Source of the DNA: Bacteroidales bacterium Bact_08
GTDB taxonomy: Bacteria > Bacteroidota > Bacteroidia > Bacteroidales > UBA932
DNA length: 64,000 bases
NCBI GenBank assembly: GCA_001603425.1
Contig: LUYZ01000002.1
Location: 1-64,000, forward strand
Direction: 5' to 3'
Made by a program: the position numbers and the translations under genes. The notes beneath the pieces are model-generated. The model had not been told where the DNA came from and did no database searches. It worked only from the letters and a program-made list of their open reading frames with translations. Positions 1 through 8,473 of this stretch are shown piece after piece (position 1 is the first letter of the stretch; every line of letters starts with the position of its first letter).

Positions 1-103
1 GTTTGAACCATGCCAACTGAGAGAGGACTTCTTTTAGCTGCTTTTGTAATTCAGCCAATTGTTGATCCTTTTGCTTCTCTCTTTCAAGAGATGCTTCTAG
101 CAT
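1..103 (-). mobile_element. 5' end of a probable IS66-type transposase (partial, runs off the left edge)
   Basis: Minus-strand reading from ATG at 103: MLEASLEREKQKDQQLAELQKQLKEVLSQLAWFK, an N-terminal coiled coil resembling IS66 TnpC. Open to the window edge. Confidence 0.45.
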
Positions 104-298
104 ACTTATTAGTGATGAAATTGACTGGTCCACTTACTGCTTTTTGTATATACAAAAGTAATAAATATCAGCTTAATAAGCAAGTATGTCACTCCTGGGC
201 AAAGGTAGTAGCGCATTGAGTCATTTTTGTAACCAGCAATAAAATGTAGACTTGGTGTATCCATAGACAAGGTAAATCCACTTAAAATCCAATACAAG

Positions 299-460
299 AT
301 GTATTTGGCCGAATACATACGTTACATTCCCGGAGTTGGATTTATTGCAATTATCAATTCACAAAAAGGAGATTACAGCAATTTAACCATTGCTTATATG
401 CTAGCTCGTGATATAGCTCTAAACGCTAAAGAGGTTGAAATAAACAAGGATATCTTATAA
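299..460 (+). pseudogene. C-terminal fragment of a possible serine hydrolase / beta-lactamase-like protein
   Basis: Frame reads MYLAEYIRYIPGVGFIAIINSQKGDYSNLTIAYMLARDIALNAKEVEINKDIL*, which looks like the tail of a larger enzyme; the upstream frame is closed by a stop near 230. Confidence 0.35.
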
Positions 461-788
461 TAGTAAATCGAATTATCTAAGATATTAACGAAGTTTTGTC
501 AATAAATCTTTGGTTCAAAAAAATATTGATAGTAATAATGATATTTTGAAACAATTAGAAAAATCAGTTCTTTTAATGGAGTTCAATCAAGAGTATTTGA
601 AACGCTTTTAAGTCAAGGAACATTAACAAAAAAGGACTTATTAGATTTTTATTCTGGAGAAGATATAAAAGACAAATATCGTTTAATAGAAAAGGAAATA
701 AATAGTTTGTTGGAATTCTAAAAGCTGTTGTTCTTGGGTGTAAAAAAGAGCGTAAATCTTGCAACTGCTTGATTTACACCCTTGTTTG

Positions 789-862
789 CGGTCTGGACGG
801 GACTCGAACCCGCGACCCCCTGCGTGACAGGCAGGTATTCTAACCAACTGAACTACCAAACC
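789..862 (-). tRNA. tRNA-Asp (anticodon GTC)
   Basis: Reverse complement GGTTTGGTAGTTCAGTTGGTTAGAATACCTGCCTGTCACGCAGGGGGTCGCGGGTTCGAGTCCCGTCCAGACCG folds as a cloverleaf: 7-bp acceptor GGTTTGG/CCAGACC, anticodon loop CTGTCAC, T arm GGTTCGAGTCC. CCA is not encoded. Confidence 0.95.
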
Positions 863-941
863 ATTGTTCCCGTGTTGGGAGTGCAAATATAGTCACTTTT
901 TTCCTTTCTGCAAATTTATTATTTAATTAGCACAAATCAAT

Positions 942-949
942 TATCTTTG
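942..949 (+). promoter_or_regulatory. Bacteroidetes-type -7 element (TATCTTTG) upstream of the DUF5672 gene
   Basis: Exact TAnnTTTG match 48 nt before the start codon; no clear -33 TTTG. Confidence 0.4.
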
Positions 950-996
950 CAAACTAGTTTTTTGGGCTCTTTTTATTTGATAATAAGAATAGTAAA

Positions 997-1794
997 TTGA
1001 ATAATAATAAATCAGTTAATATTATTATACCGTTGTATTGTAATATTTTGAATGGGAATCAGAGATTATCTTTAGATAGATGCTTTAGTGTTTTATCGGC
1101 ATATCAAATAACAGCGGTAGTTCCAGAAGATTTGGATATAGTTCCAATTGCTCAGAGCTATCCCTTATTAAAATTTGAGAAGTTTGAGACAGTTTTTTTT
1201 AAGGGTAGAGACGGATATAACAAATTGATGATGAGCGCATCATTCTATAAGAGATTTGTTGATTGGGATTATATTCTTATATATCAGTCAGACGCATATG
1301 TCTTTTTTGATAATTTACAATCTTGGGCAAATAGAGGGTATGATTATGTTGGAGCACCTTGGTTAGAAAAGCCTATATATAAATCTATGTTGTATAGGGT
1401 TGTAAGGTATATAGATTACAAGCTGCATTTTTATGTAGATGGATATAGTGAGAGGCATTTAGTCAAAGGTAAGGTAGGAAATGGAGGACTATCCTTAAGA
1501 AAAGTAAGTTCATTTTTATCATTTATTGAGAGTAATAGAGAGAGGGTAGAACTCTATTGTCAAAGATGTAGTTTTCATAGATATCATGAAGATGTTTTTT
1601 GGGCCTTGGAGCCAAAGGAGGTCTTTTTATATCCAAATGAAACAGAGGCTTTGGGCTTCTCATTTGATAAATACCCAAGCCTCTGTTATAGATTAAACAA
1701 CAGTACTCTTCCTTTTGGATGTCATGCATTTTATCACAGAAAAAACATCGTTTTTTGGAGGAGGTTCATTCCAAAAATTAATTTGCAGAGTTAA
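997..1794 (+). CDS. DUF5672 family (glycosyltransferase-like) protein
   Basis: 265-aa ORF with DYILIYQSDAYVF, GAPWLEK and GNGGLSLRK motifs typical of DUF5672 proteins. Confidence 0.75.
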   Translation: MNNNKSVNIIIPLYCNILNGNQRLSLDRCFSVLSAYQITAVVPEDLDIVPIAQSYPLLKFEKFETVFFKGRDGYNKLMMSASFYKRFVDWDYILIYQSDAYVFFDNLQSWANRGYDYVGAPWLEKPIYKSMLYRVVRYIDYKLHFYVDGYSERHLVKGKVGNGGLSLRKVSSFLSFIESNRERVELYCQRCSFHRYHEDVFWALEPKEVFLYPNETEALGFSFDKYPSLCYRLNNSTLPFGCHAFYHRKNIVFWRRFIPKINLQS

Positions 1795-1796
1795 TA

Positions 1797-2885
1797 TTAA
1801 GTCCTCTTTGTTATCTCTTTTACAATTTCATTACCAACATCTTCTGTGGTGAAGCTATTATTTTTACTATGTTTATCAATTTTTAGATCTGGTGTAACAA
1901 CTCCATTTTGAATTGTGTTATAGCATGCAAGTTCTAGATGATTAGCAGCATCATTATATTTTAGCTCTCTTAACATCATTGCTGCCGATAGTATTGTTGC
2001 TACAGGGTTTGCAATATTTTTGCCAGCTGCCTCTGGGTATGACCCATGAATTGGTTCGAATAGTTTGTGTTTCTCTCCAAGAGAGGCAGAGGGTAGCGTT
2101 CCAATTGAGCCACTGAGCACTCCAGATATATCACTTAGTATATCACCAAACATATTTTCTGTTAGTATAATATCAAATTTAGATGGGTTTGATACTAGTT
2201 GCATAGCTGCATTGTCTACAAACATATACTCTAAATCTATTTGAGAGTAACTCTCTTCTTTAATTTTAGTAACGACCGATCTCCATAATCTAGATGTCTC
2301 TAAAACATTAGCTTTATCTACAAGAGTTACCTTTTTTCTTCTTTTCATTGCAAGATCCAAAGCTATTTTGGCAACTCTCTCTATCTCAGTTGAGGTATAT
2401 CGGCAAGTGTCATAGGCCTCCATGCCATTTTCCTCTGTTGCGCTTGGTTTTCCAAAATATATTCCACTAGTTAGCTCTCTGACAATAATTAAATCGACAT
2501 TATTTATAATCTCTCTTTTTAATGGTGAGCTATCATAAAGAGAGGGGTGTATTTTAAGTGGGCGAATATTTGCAAATAGTCCAAGATCTTTTCTCATTTT
2601 TAAAAGCCCTTGCTCTGGTCTAATTTTGGATTTGGGGTTGTTATCATATTTAGGATCACCAATTGCTCCAAAAAGGATAGCATCACTATCTCTGCATAGT
2701 TGATCGGTTTCTGAAGGGTAGGGGTTTCCATATTTATTTATAGCAGTAGCTCCAATATAACCATAGCTAAATTCAAATTCTATTTCATATATTTTTCCGA
2801 TTGCATTTAGGCATTTAACTGCTTGTTCAATAATTTCTGGTCCTATGCCATCTCCAGGTAAAAGTGCTATTTTATTTTTTTTCAT
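1797..2885 (-). CDS. leuB: 3-isopropylmalate dehydrogenase
   Basis: LLPGDGIGPEII N-terminus, VRELTSGIYFG, ENMFGDILSDISGVLSGSIGTLPSASLG; third gene of the leu operon. Confidence 0.95.
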   Translation of the reverse strand: MKKNKIALLPGDGIGPEIIEQAVKCLNAIGKIYEIEFEFSYGYIGATAINKYGNPYPSETDQLCRDSDAILFGAIGDPKYDNNPKSKIRPEQGLLKMRKDLGLFANIRPLKIHPSLYDSSPLKREIINNVDLIIVRELTSGIYFGKPSATEENGMEAYDTCRYTSTEIERVAKIALDLAMKRRKKVTLVDKANVLETSRLWRSVVTKIKEESYSQIDLEYMFVDNAAMQLVSNPSKFDIILTENMFGDILSDISGVLSGSIGTLPSASLGEKHKLFEPIHGSYPEAAGKNIANPVATILSAAMMLRELKYNDAANHLELACYNTIQNGVVTPDLKIDKHSKNNSFTTEDVGNEIVKEITKRT

Positions 2886-4803
2886 AACTCTCTATCTCTT
2901 TTATATTTGCTAATAGGTAATCAATTGTATCGTAATTCTTAATAAAGCACTCCTGTCTAAAAAGATCTAGTTCAAAACTCTCTTTAGTATTGTTCTCTTT
3001 AATAACTATCTCTTTTTTAGAGATATCTATAATAAGTGTTATATTTTTATTATCTCTATTTAGTTTAAATATCTCTTCTATAAATTCGCTGCTGACTTGA
3101 ACAGGTAGTAGCTTATTATTAAGAGCATTAGTTTTAAATATGTCGGCAAAAAAGCTAGATACCACAGCTTTAAATCCATAGTCGGTAATGGCCCAAGCTG
3201 CATGCTCTCTGCTGGAGCCACATCCAAAATTTTTGCCAGCTACCAAAATTTTACCATCACCTTTCAAAAGTTGAGGTCTATCAAAGAATAGTTTTTCGCC
3301 AAATCCCTCTCTAGATGTAGTTTTGAGAAATCTTGCTGGGATAATCTGATCTGTATCAATATTCTCTAACTCTATAACAACACATTGAGATTCAATTATC
3401 GTGTTTACTTGTATTGGGTTTGAACTTAGAAAATCTTGTGGGTTTGCAATCTTACCAGTTAGAGCCGATGCTGCAGCTACTCCAACACCACATAGTATTG
3501 TTCTTGCTCCTGGACCCTGTCTGCCTTCAAAATTTCTATTTGAAGTTGATAGACAGATTTTACCAGGTGGAATTTTATCTTCATTCATTGCTAGACAAGC
3601 CGAGCATCCTGGCTCTCTAATTTCAAATCCAGCATCTCTTATTATATCTCCAAGTCCCTCCTTCTCTATCTGTTCTTGAACCTCTTTTGAACCGGGAACC
3701 AACCAAACAGTTGTATCTATTGCCTTTGTTCTCCCTTTTACAATCGTGGCAAAGCGTCTAAAATCTTCTATTCGTCCATTGGTGCAGCTTCCAACAAAAA
3801 TATAATCGATCGCTTTACCCTCCATTCTCTCTCCCATTTTAAAACCCATATACTCCAAGCCTTTTATATTATCGTCCAAAAGGTTGTATGGTATTTTGTT
3901 GTTTATCTCAATAGCGGCGGCTGGATTGGTCCCAAAGGTTACCATTGGTTTAAGATTAGAGACGTTAAACTTCAATTTTTTGTGATAATACGCATCTTTA
4001 TCGCTTTTTAGATTTAGCCATCTCTCTTTTGCTAGACTCCATTGTTCTTCTTTTGGAGAGTACTCCCTATTATTCAAGTACTCTAATGTTTTATCATCTG
4101 GTGCAACAATACCCCCTCTTGCTCCCATCTCTATTGACATATTACAAATTGTCATTCTCTCTTCAATCGAGAGATTAGATATTGTCTCTCCTGTGAATTC
4201 TACAAAATAGCCAGTTCCTCCAGATGTTCCTATTTGTGAAATAATATACAAAATAATATCTTTTGCCTCTACTCCCTCTGATAGATTACCAGTTATCTCT
4301 ATCAGCATCTGTTTTGGTTTATTTTGTATTATAGATTGTGTGGCAAGAACCATCTCCACTTCGCTTGTACCAATGCCAAATGCAATATTTCCTAAAGCAC
4401 CATGTGTAGATGTGTGACTATCTCCACATACTATGGTCATTCCACATTGTGTAATGCCTAGCTGAGGACCAATAATATGTACTATCCCGTTGTTTTTATG
4501 ATTCAATGGGAAATATGAGATATTATGTTTAGTTGTATTTTGTTGCAATCTTTCTAAAGCCTCTTTTGCATCTGACTCCAATGCGGGGTTTGCTTGATTG
4601 ACAGTGGGAATATTGTGATCACATGTTGCAAATGTTTTATCGGGCCTAAATACCTTTACTCCTCTTTTATCTAAAGCACTAAAAGCTTGAGGGCTTGTTA
4701 CTTCGTGGATATAATGCCTATCTATATACAGAACAACACTTTGGTTGTCAATCTCTTTTATTGTATGAGATTCCCAGATTTTATCGATTATTGTTTTTGA
4801 CAT
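2872..4803 (-). CDS. leuCD: 3-isopropylmalate dehydratase, fused large and small subunits (LeuC-LeuD)
   Basis: One continuous ORF: LeuC part (VCGDSHTSTHGALG, VGSCTNGRIEDFR, EPGCSACLAMN) followed by LeuD part (ENIDTDQIIPARFLK, GKNFGCGSSREHAAWAI). The track starts at 4827, but MSKTIIDKIWESH (ATG at 4803) is the more likely start. Confidence 0.93.
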   Translation of the reverse strand: MSKTIIDKIWESHTIKEIDNQSVVLYIDRHYIHEVTSPQAFSALDKRGVKVFRPDKTFATCDHNIPTVNQANPALESDAKEALERLQQNTTKHNISYFPLNHKNNGIVHIIGPQLGITQCGMTIVCGDSHTSTHGALGNIAFGIGTSEVEMVLATQSIIQNKPKQMLIEITGNLSEGVEAKDIILYIISQIGTSGGTGYFVEFTGETISNLSIEERMTICNMSIEMGARGGIVAPDDKTLEYLNNREYSPKEEQWSLAKERWLNLKSDKDAYYHKKLKFNVSNLKPMVTFGTNPAAAIEINNKIPYNLLDDNIKGLEYMGFKMGERMEGKAIDYIFVGSCTNGRIEDFRRFATIVKGRTKAIDTTVWLVPGSKEVQEQIEKEGLGDIIRDAGFEIREPGCSACLAMNEDKIPPGKICLSTSNRNFEGRQGPGARTILCGVGVAAASALTGKIANPQDFLSSNPIQVNTIIESQCVVIELENIDTDQIIPARFLKTTSREGFGEKLFFDRPQLLKGDGKILVAGKNFGCGSSREHAAWAITDYGFKAVVSSFFADIFKTNALNNKLLPVQVSSEFIEEIFKLNRDNKNITLIIDISKKEIVIKENNTKESFELDLFRQECFIKNYDTIDYLLANIKEIESYEKK

Positions 4804-4804
4804 T

Positions 4805-6298
4805 TTAAATAATTTTTGAGATTGCATTTACTAGAGCCTCTGCCGATGCGGTTATAATGTCTGTATTGGCAGAGTAACCATAAAAGACATCTCCTTTGTT
4901 CTCTATTTGAACATGAACTTTCCCTACATCATCACTCCCTCTTGTTATGGCCTGAACAAGAAATTCTTGAAGAATAACCTTCCTATGAACAAGAGCTTTA
5001 ATTGCATTAAATGTTGCATCCACAGGTCCATTCCCGCTACTTGTTGCACAGCATATTTCTCCGTCTATAATTAGTTTTACAGTTGCCATAGGAACAGAGG
5101 ATTTACCACATACAACTTGTAAGAATTTTAACCTAATTCTTTGGTTCATCTTTGTTTTTGTAACACCTGCTATCTCTAACAAATCGTTGTCATTAATCTC
5201 CTTTTTACAATCGGCAAGCTTTAAGAATTTATCGTATGCGCTATCTAGCTCCTCGTGATTAAGCTCAATTGATAATCTTTTAAAATGGTGGTTTAGTGCA
5301 GCCCTTCCACTTCTGGCAGTTAGTGTTATTAATGATTCATTTACACCAACATCAGAGGGGTCTATAATTTCATAGCTCTCTCTGTTTTTAAGTACTCCAT
5401 CTTGATGAATTCCAGAGGAGTGAGCAAATGCATTTCTACCAACTATTGCTTTGTTTGGTTGTACTGGCATTCTCATTAGAGTAGAGACTAATCTGGAAGT
5501 TTTTAAAATTTGTTTTGTGTCAATATCAGTGTAAACTCCTATGTCTTTTCTGCTTTTTATGGCCATTACCACCTCTTCTAAAGCACTATTTCCAGCTCTC
5601 TCTCCAATTCCATTTATTGTTACCTCTGCCTGTCTTGCTCCGTTGATTATCCCAGCAATAGTATTGGCTGTTGCCATTCCAAGATCGTTATGACAATGTG
5701 TAGAAATTATAGCTTTATCTATATTTGCTACGTTATTTATTAAATATTTAATTTTTTCTCCATATTCATATGGTGTGCAATAGCCTGTTGTGTCTGGAAT
5801 ATTTACAACAGTTGCTCCTGCTTTTATTACCGCGTCAATAACTTTGCTTAGATATTCATTATCTGTCCTCCCGGCATCCTCTGCATAGAATTCTATGTCA
5901 TCGGTATATTTTTTTGCATACTTAACGCATGCTATTGCTCTTTGTAGAATATCCTCTTTATTGGAGCGGAATTTATGTGCAATATGCATATCAGAAGTTC
6001 CAATTCCGGTATGTATTCTTTTTCTCTTTGCATAATGAAGTGCATCAGCTGCAACATCGATGTCTTTCTCTACGGCTCGTGTTAGGGCGCATATTACTGA
6101 CTCTTTGATTACTTTTGAGATCTCTACAATTGAGTTAAAGTCTCCAGGGCTAGAGATTGGAAAGCCACACTCAATTATATCTACCTTCATTGCCTCTAGG
6201 GCTTTTGCTAATTCAATTTTTTCAATTGTGTTTAGCTGGCACCCCGGGACCTGTTCTCCGTCTCTTAGAGTGGTGTCGAATAGATAAAGTTTTTGCAT
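4805..6298 (-). CDS. leuA: 2-isopropylmalate synthase
   Basis: [17 protein letters not shown] start, [34 protein letters not shown]; first structural gene of the leu operon. Confidence 0.94.
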   Translation of the reverse strand: MQKLYLFDTTLRDGEQVPGCQLNTIEKIELAKALEAMKVDIIECGFPISSPGDFNSIVEISKVIKESVICALTRAVEKDIDVAADALHYAKRKRIHTGIGTSDMHIAHKFRSNKEDILQRAIACVKYAKKYTDDIEFYAEDAGRTDNEYLSKVIDAVIKAGATVVNIPDTTGYCTPYEYGEKIKYLINNVANIDKAIISTHCHNDLGMATANTIAGIINGARQAEVTINGIGERAGNSALEEVVMAIKSRKDIGVYTDIDTKQILKTSRLVSTLMRMPVQPNKAIVGRNAFAHSSGIHQDGVLKNRESYEIIDPSDVGVNESLITLTARSGRAALNHHFKRLSIELNHEELDSAYDKFLKLADCKKEINDNDLLEIAGVTKTKMNQRIRLKFLQVVCGKSSVPMATVKLIIDGEICCATSSGNGPVDATFNAIKALVHRKVILQEFLVQAITRGSDDVGKVHVQIENKGDVFYGYSANTDIITASAEALVNAISKII

Positions 6299-6321
6299 TT
6301 TTAAATTGGGTTAGTTATTAA

Positions 6322-6350
6322 TAAAAAAACCGCCCTTTTTGGGGCGGTTT
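6322..6350 (-). terminator. Intrinsic terminator (attenuator) between the leucine-rich leader and leuA
   Basis: On the minus strand AAACCGCCC-CAAAAA-GGGCGGTTT followed by a T tract, located 24 nt upstream of the leuA ATG. Confidence 0.88.
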
Positions 6351-6382
6351 AGTCCTTATTTCTTCACAAAACATATATATAC

Positions 6383-6448
6383 CTAACTCCCCTTTTTACA
6401 AAGACCAGGTAGCAGCAGAGAAAGTAGATATAAATATTGTCTAATCAT
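6383..6448 (-). CDS. leuL: leu operon leader peptide (attenuation peptide)
   Basis: 21-codon ORF ATG ATT AGA CAA TAT TTA TAT CTA CTT TCT CTG CTG CTA CCT GGT CTT TGT AAA AAG GGG AGT TAG = MIRQYLYLLSLLLPGLCKKGS. Seven Leu codons of 21, including runs of two and three, just upstream of the intrinsic terminator and leuA. Not in the supplied ORF track. Confidence 0.85.
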   Translation of the reverse strand: MIRQYLYLLSLLLPGLCKKGS

Positions 6449-6481
6449 AACAGCGCTAAGTTATGAATTTTTTTAAAACTG

Positions 6482-6510
6482 CAAATTATTTTTAATAAAA
6501 AATTAACAAG
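6482..6510 (-). promoter_or_regulatory. Candidate promoter of the leu operon
   Basis: Minus strand CTTG ... TAATTTG with about 18 nt spacing, about 35 nt upstream of the leader ATG; imperfect match to the Bacteroidetes consensus. Confidence 0.4.
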
Positions 6511-6635
6511 ACTATATATTACTGATGTTTAGCTTATGTTTTAAATTGTAATCTCTAGGAGAAAATATGCTAACTATTTTAGCTGATTAATGCTATTTTG
6601 CTATTTATCTTTGAGTCAAAAGTGTATTGTTGTTA

Positions 6636-7043
6636 CTATTTTTTAGCAATAAAATTGTCAATGGAAATTTTGCCTGGTCCAATAATAAATAGTATCAAAA
6701 ATACTGTTAAATATAGTAGAGCTAGCTCTCCATTTCCTTCTCCTACTAAAATAGAGTTGTGAATTACAAAGAATGCCATTGCCATTGTTGTTATCATAGG
6801 GATTAGAGCTAAACGGTAAAGAAGCCCCACAATAACTCCTGCAGAGCAGATAAGTTCTGCGAAAATTGCAAGTGATAGTCCAATCTCACCCCACATAAAA
6901 TTGGGGGCTATAGCGCTAAAATTCATAAGTTTTGCCCATCCATGAGTCATTAGCATACCGCCAAAAACTACTCTTAGAATAAATAGTGAAATAGATACAC
7001 TTTTGGGAAAATCATTTTTTGGAAATAGTAATTGTTTAATCAT
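6636..7043 (-). CDS. DoxX family membrane protein
   Basis: 135 aa, four hydrophobic helices, LRVVFGGMLMTHGWAKL motif. Confidence 0.85.
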   Translation of the reverse strand: MIKQLLFPKNDFPKSVSISLFILRVVFGGMLMTHGWAKLMNFSAIAPNFMWGEIGLSLAIFAELICSAGVIVGLLYRLALIPMITTMAMAFFVIHNSILVGEGNGELALLYLTVFLILFIIGPGKISIDNFIAKK

Positions 7044-7434
7044 AATTTATGTTTTTATTTTTAAACAAAATAAATAGGTAATTGTTGACACAATCACCTA
7101 AAAATTAAACAATAATATATGGTTTTGGTGAGTTTTTTTAGTTAATTGCAATAACTATTTTTTCTACAATCTCTAAAGCCGATGTTATTTTTGTTAAGTC
7201 GGGGTATATATTTCCATCGCTCCCATCTGGACTGCTGTGTCCTACTATAGATGCGTTGAATTTCTTTTTTGCTATAAGATTTATCATAATAATATACTTT
7301 GTCAAATATTTTAACCGTTAAAAAATACACTTTGACTATTATTTTATCTTCTTTATAGTTATTGAGTCACTCTCTCTTGTTTTACAAAAATATCTTTGTC
7401 TCAAATTTTTGTAATATTTATTAATAATTAGAAT

Positions 7435-8457
7435 ATGTTTAAGAGAACATTACTATTTTTTGGATTTCTGTTTTTCTCTATTCCATTTATTACATCGTGT
7501 AAGAATGAAATAAAGGAGAGTATTGTAAGAGAGGTTGTGACATCTGAGGTTATAGGTGCGTCAGATTCTCTATCAATTAAGTTTAATGGATATGTGGTTG
7601 AGAGTAAGATAACCAATCTTTCATTTAGAGTCGGAGGGCCTCTTATGGGGGTTTATGCGCAAGTTGGAGATTTTGTGAAAAAGGGATCGCTATTAGCTGT
7701 AATAGATAATAGAGATTATGAAATTGTATTAGAAAAGGCTAAAGCTCAATTTGAGCAATCTCAAGCTGAGTATGATAGATTTTTAGAACTATTTAACAAT
7801 AATAAGGTTGCAGCTAATAATTTTGAAAAAATTAGATTGGCTTATATAGCTGCCAAAAAGCAGTACGAGAGTGCCAAAAATGCATATGAAGATACTAGAT
7901 TAGTAGCTCCTTTTGATGGTTATATTCACAAAAGAAATATTAATAACTACGAAACTGTTTCAAATGGAGCAGTAGCATACACAATAATTGCTTCTGGAGA
8001 GATGGAGGTTGTTTTTGGAGTTCCTGAGAGAATTGTCTCAACTATTGGTCAATACAATCTATGTCTGGTATCTGCATCAGATACTACCTTTAAAGCTAAG
8101 CATAAATCCACTGCTAATAAGTCTGAGAATGGTCTATATGAAGTTAGATATTCATTTAATAATAGCGATATATCTACTATTAAGCCAGGAATGACAGTGA
8201 AAATAACCTTATCCAAAACCGCAGATCAAAAATCATCTGTGGTGGTTCCAATCGAAGCAGTATTTTATAAATCTGGCCAAGCATATGTTTGGTATGCCGA
8301 TAAGGCAAATCAATCAGTAAGGTCTCAGAAGATAGATGTTATATCACTTAATGATGGAGATAAAGTGGAGGTAGGTAGTGGTCTATCTGTAGGTGATCTA
8401 GTGGTTATAGCTGGTGTCAATTCGCTATACGAAAATCAGAGAGTAATTATCAAATAG
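7435..8457 (+). CDS. RND efflux periplasmic adaptor subunit (MFP), lipoprotein
   Basis: Lipobox FITSCKN, biotinyl-lipoyl-like GDFVKKGSLLAVIDNRDYE, DTRLVAPFDGYIHKR; adjacent to an RND permease. Confidence 0.9.
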   Translation: MFKRTLLFFGFLFFSIPFITSCKNEIKESIVREVVTSEVIGASDSLSIKFNGYVVESKITNLSFRVGGPLMGVYAQVGDFVKKGSLLAVIDNRDYEIVLEKAKAQFEQSQAEYDRFLELFNNNKVAANNFEKIRLAYIAAKKQYESAKNAYEDTRLVAPFDGYIHKRNINNYETVSNGAVAYTIIASGEMEVVFGVPERIVSTIGQYNLCLVSASDTTFKAKHKSTANKSENGLYEVRYSFNNSDISTIKPGMTVKITLSKTADQKSSVVVPIEAVFYKSGQAYVWYADKANQSVRSQKIDVISLNDGDKVEVGSGLSVGDLVVIAGVNSLYENQRVIIK

Positions 8458-8473
8458 TAGATTCATAAAGATA

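Noticed and set aside
10-318. Track ORFs 10..219 (+) and 109..318 (-)
   Set aside because: The first is antisense to the transposase-like frame; the second has no recognizable family and lies in decayed DNA.
3401-3679. Antisense ORFs inside leuCD, leuA, ftsH, hcp, pepD and other genes in the track
   Set aside because: Typical shadow ORFs opposite well-recognized coding sequences.
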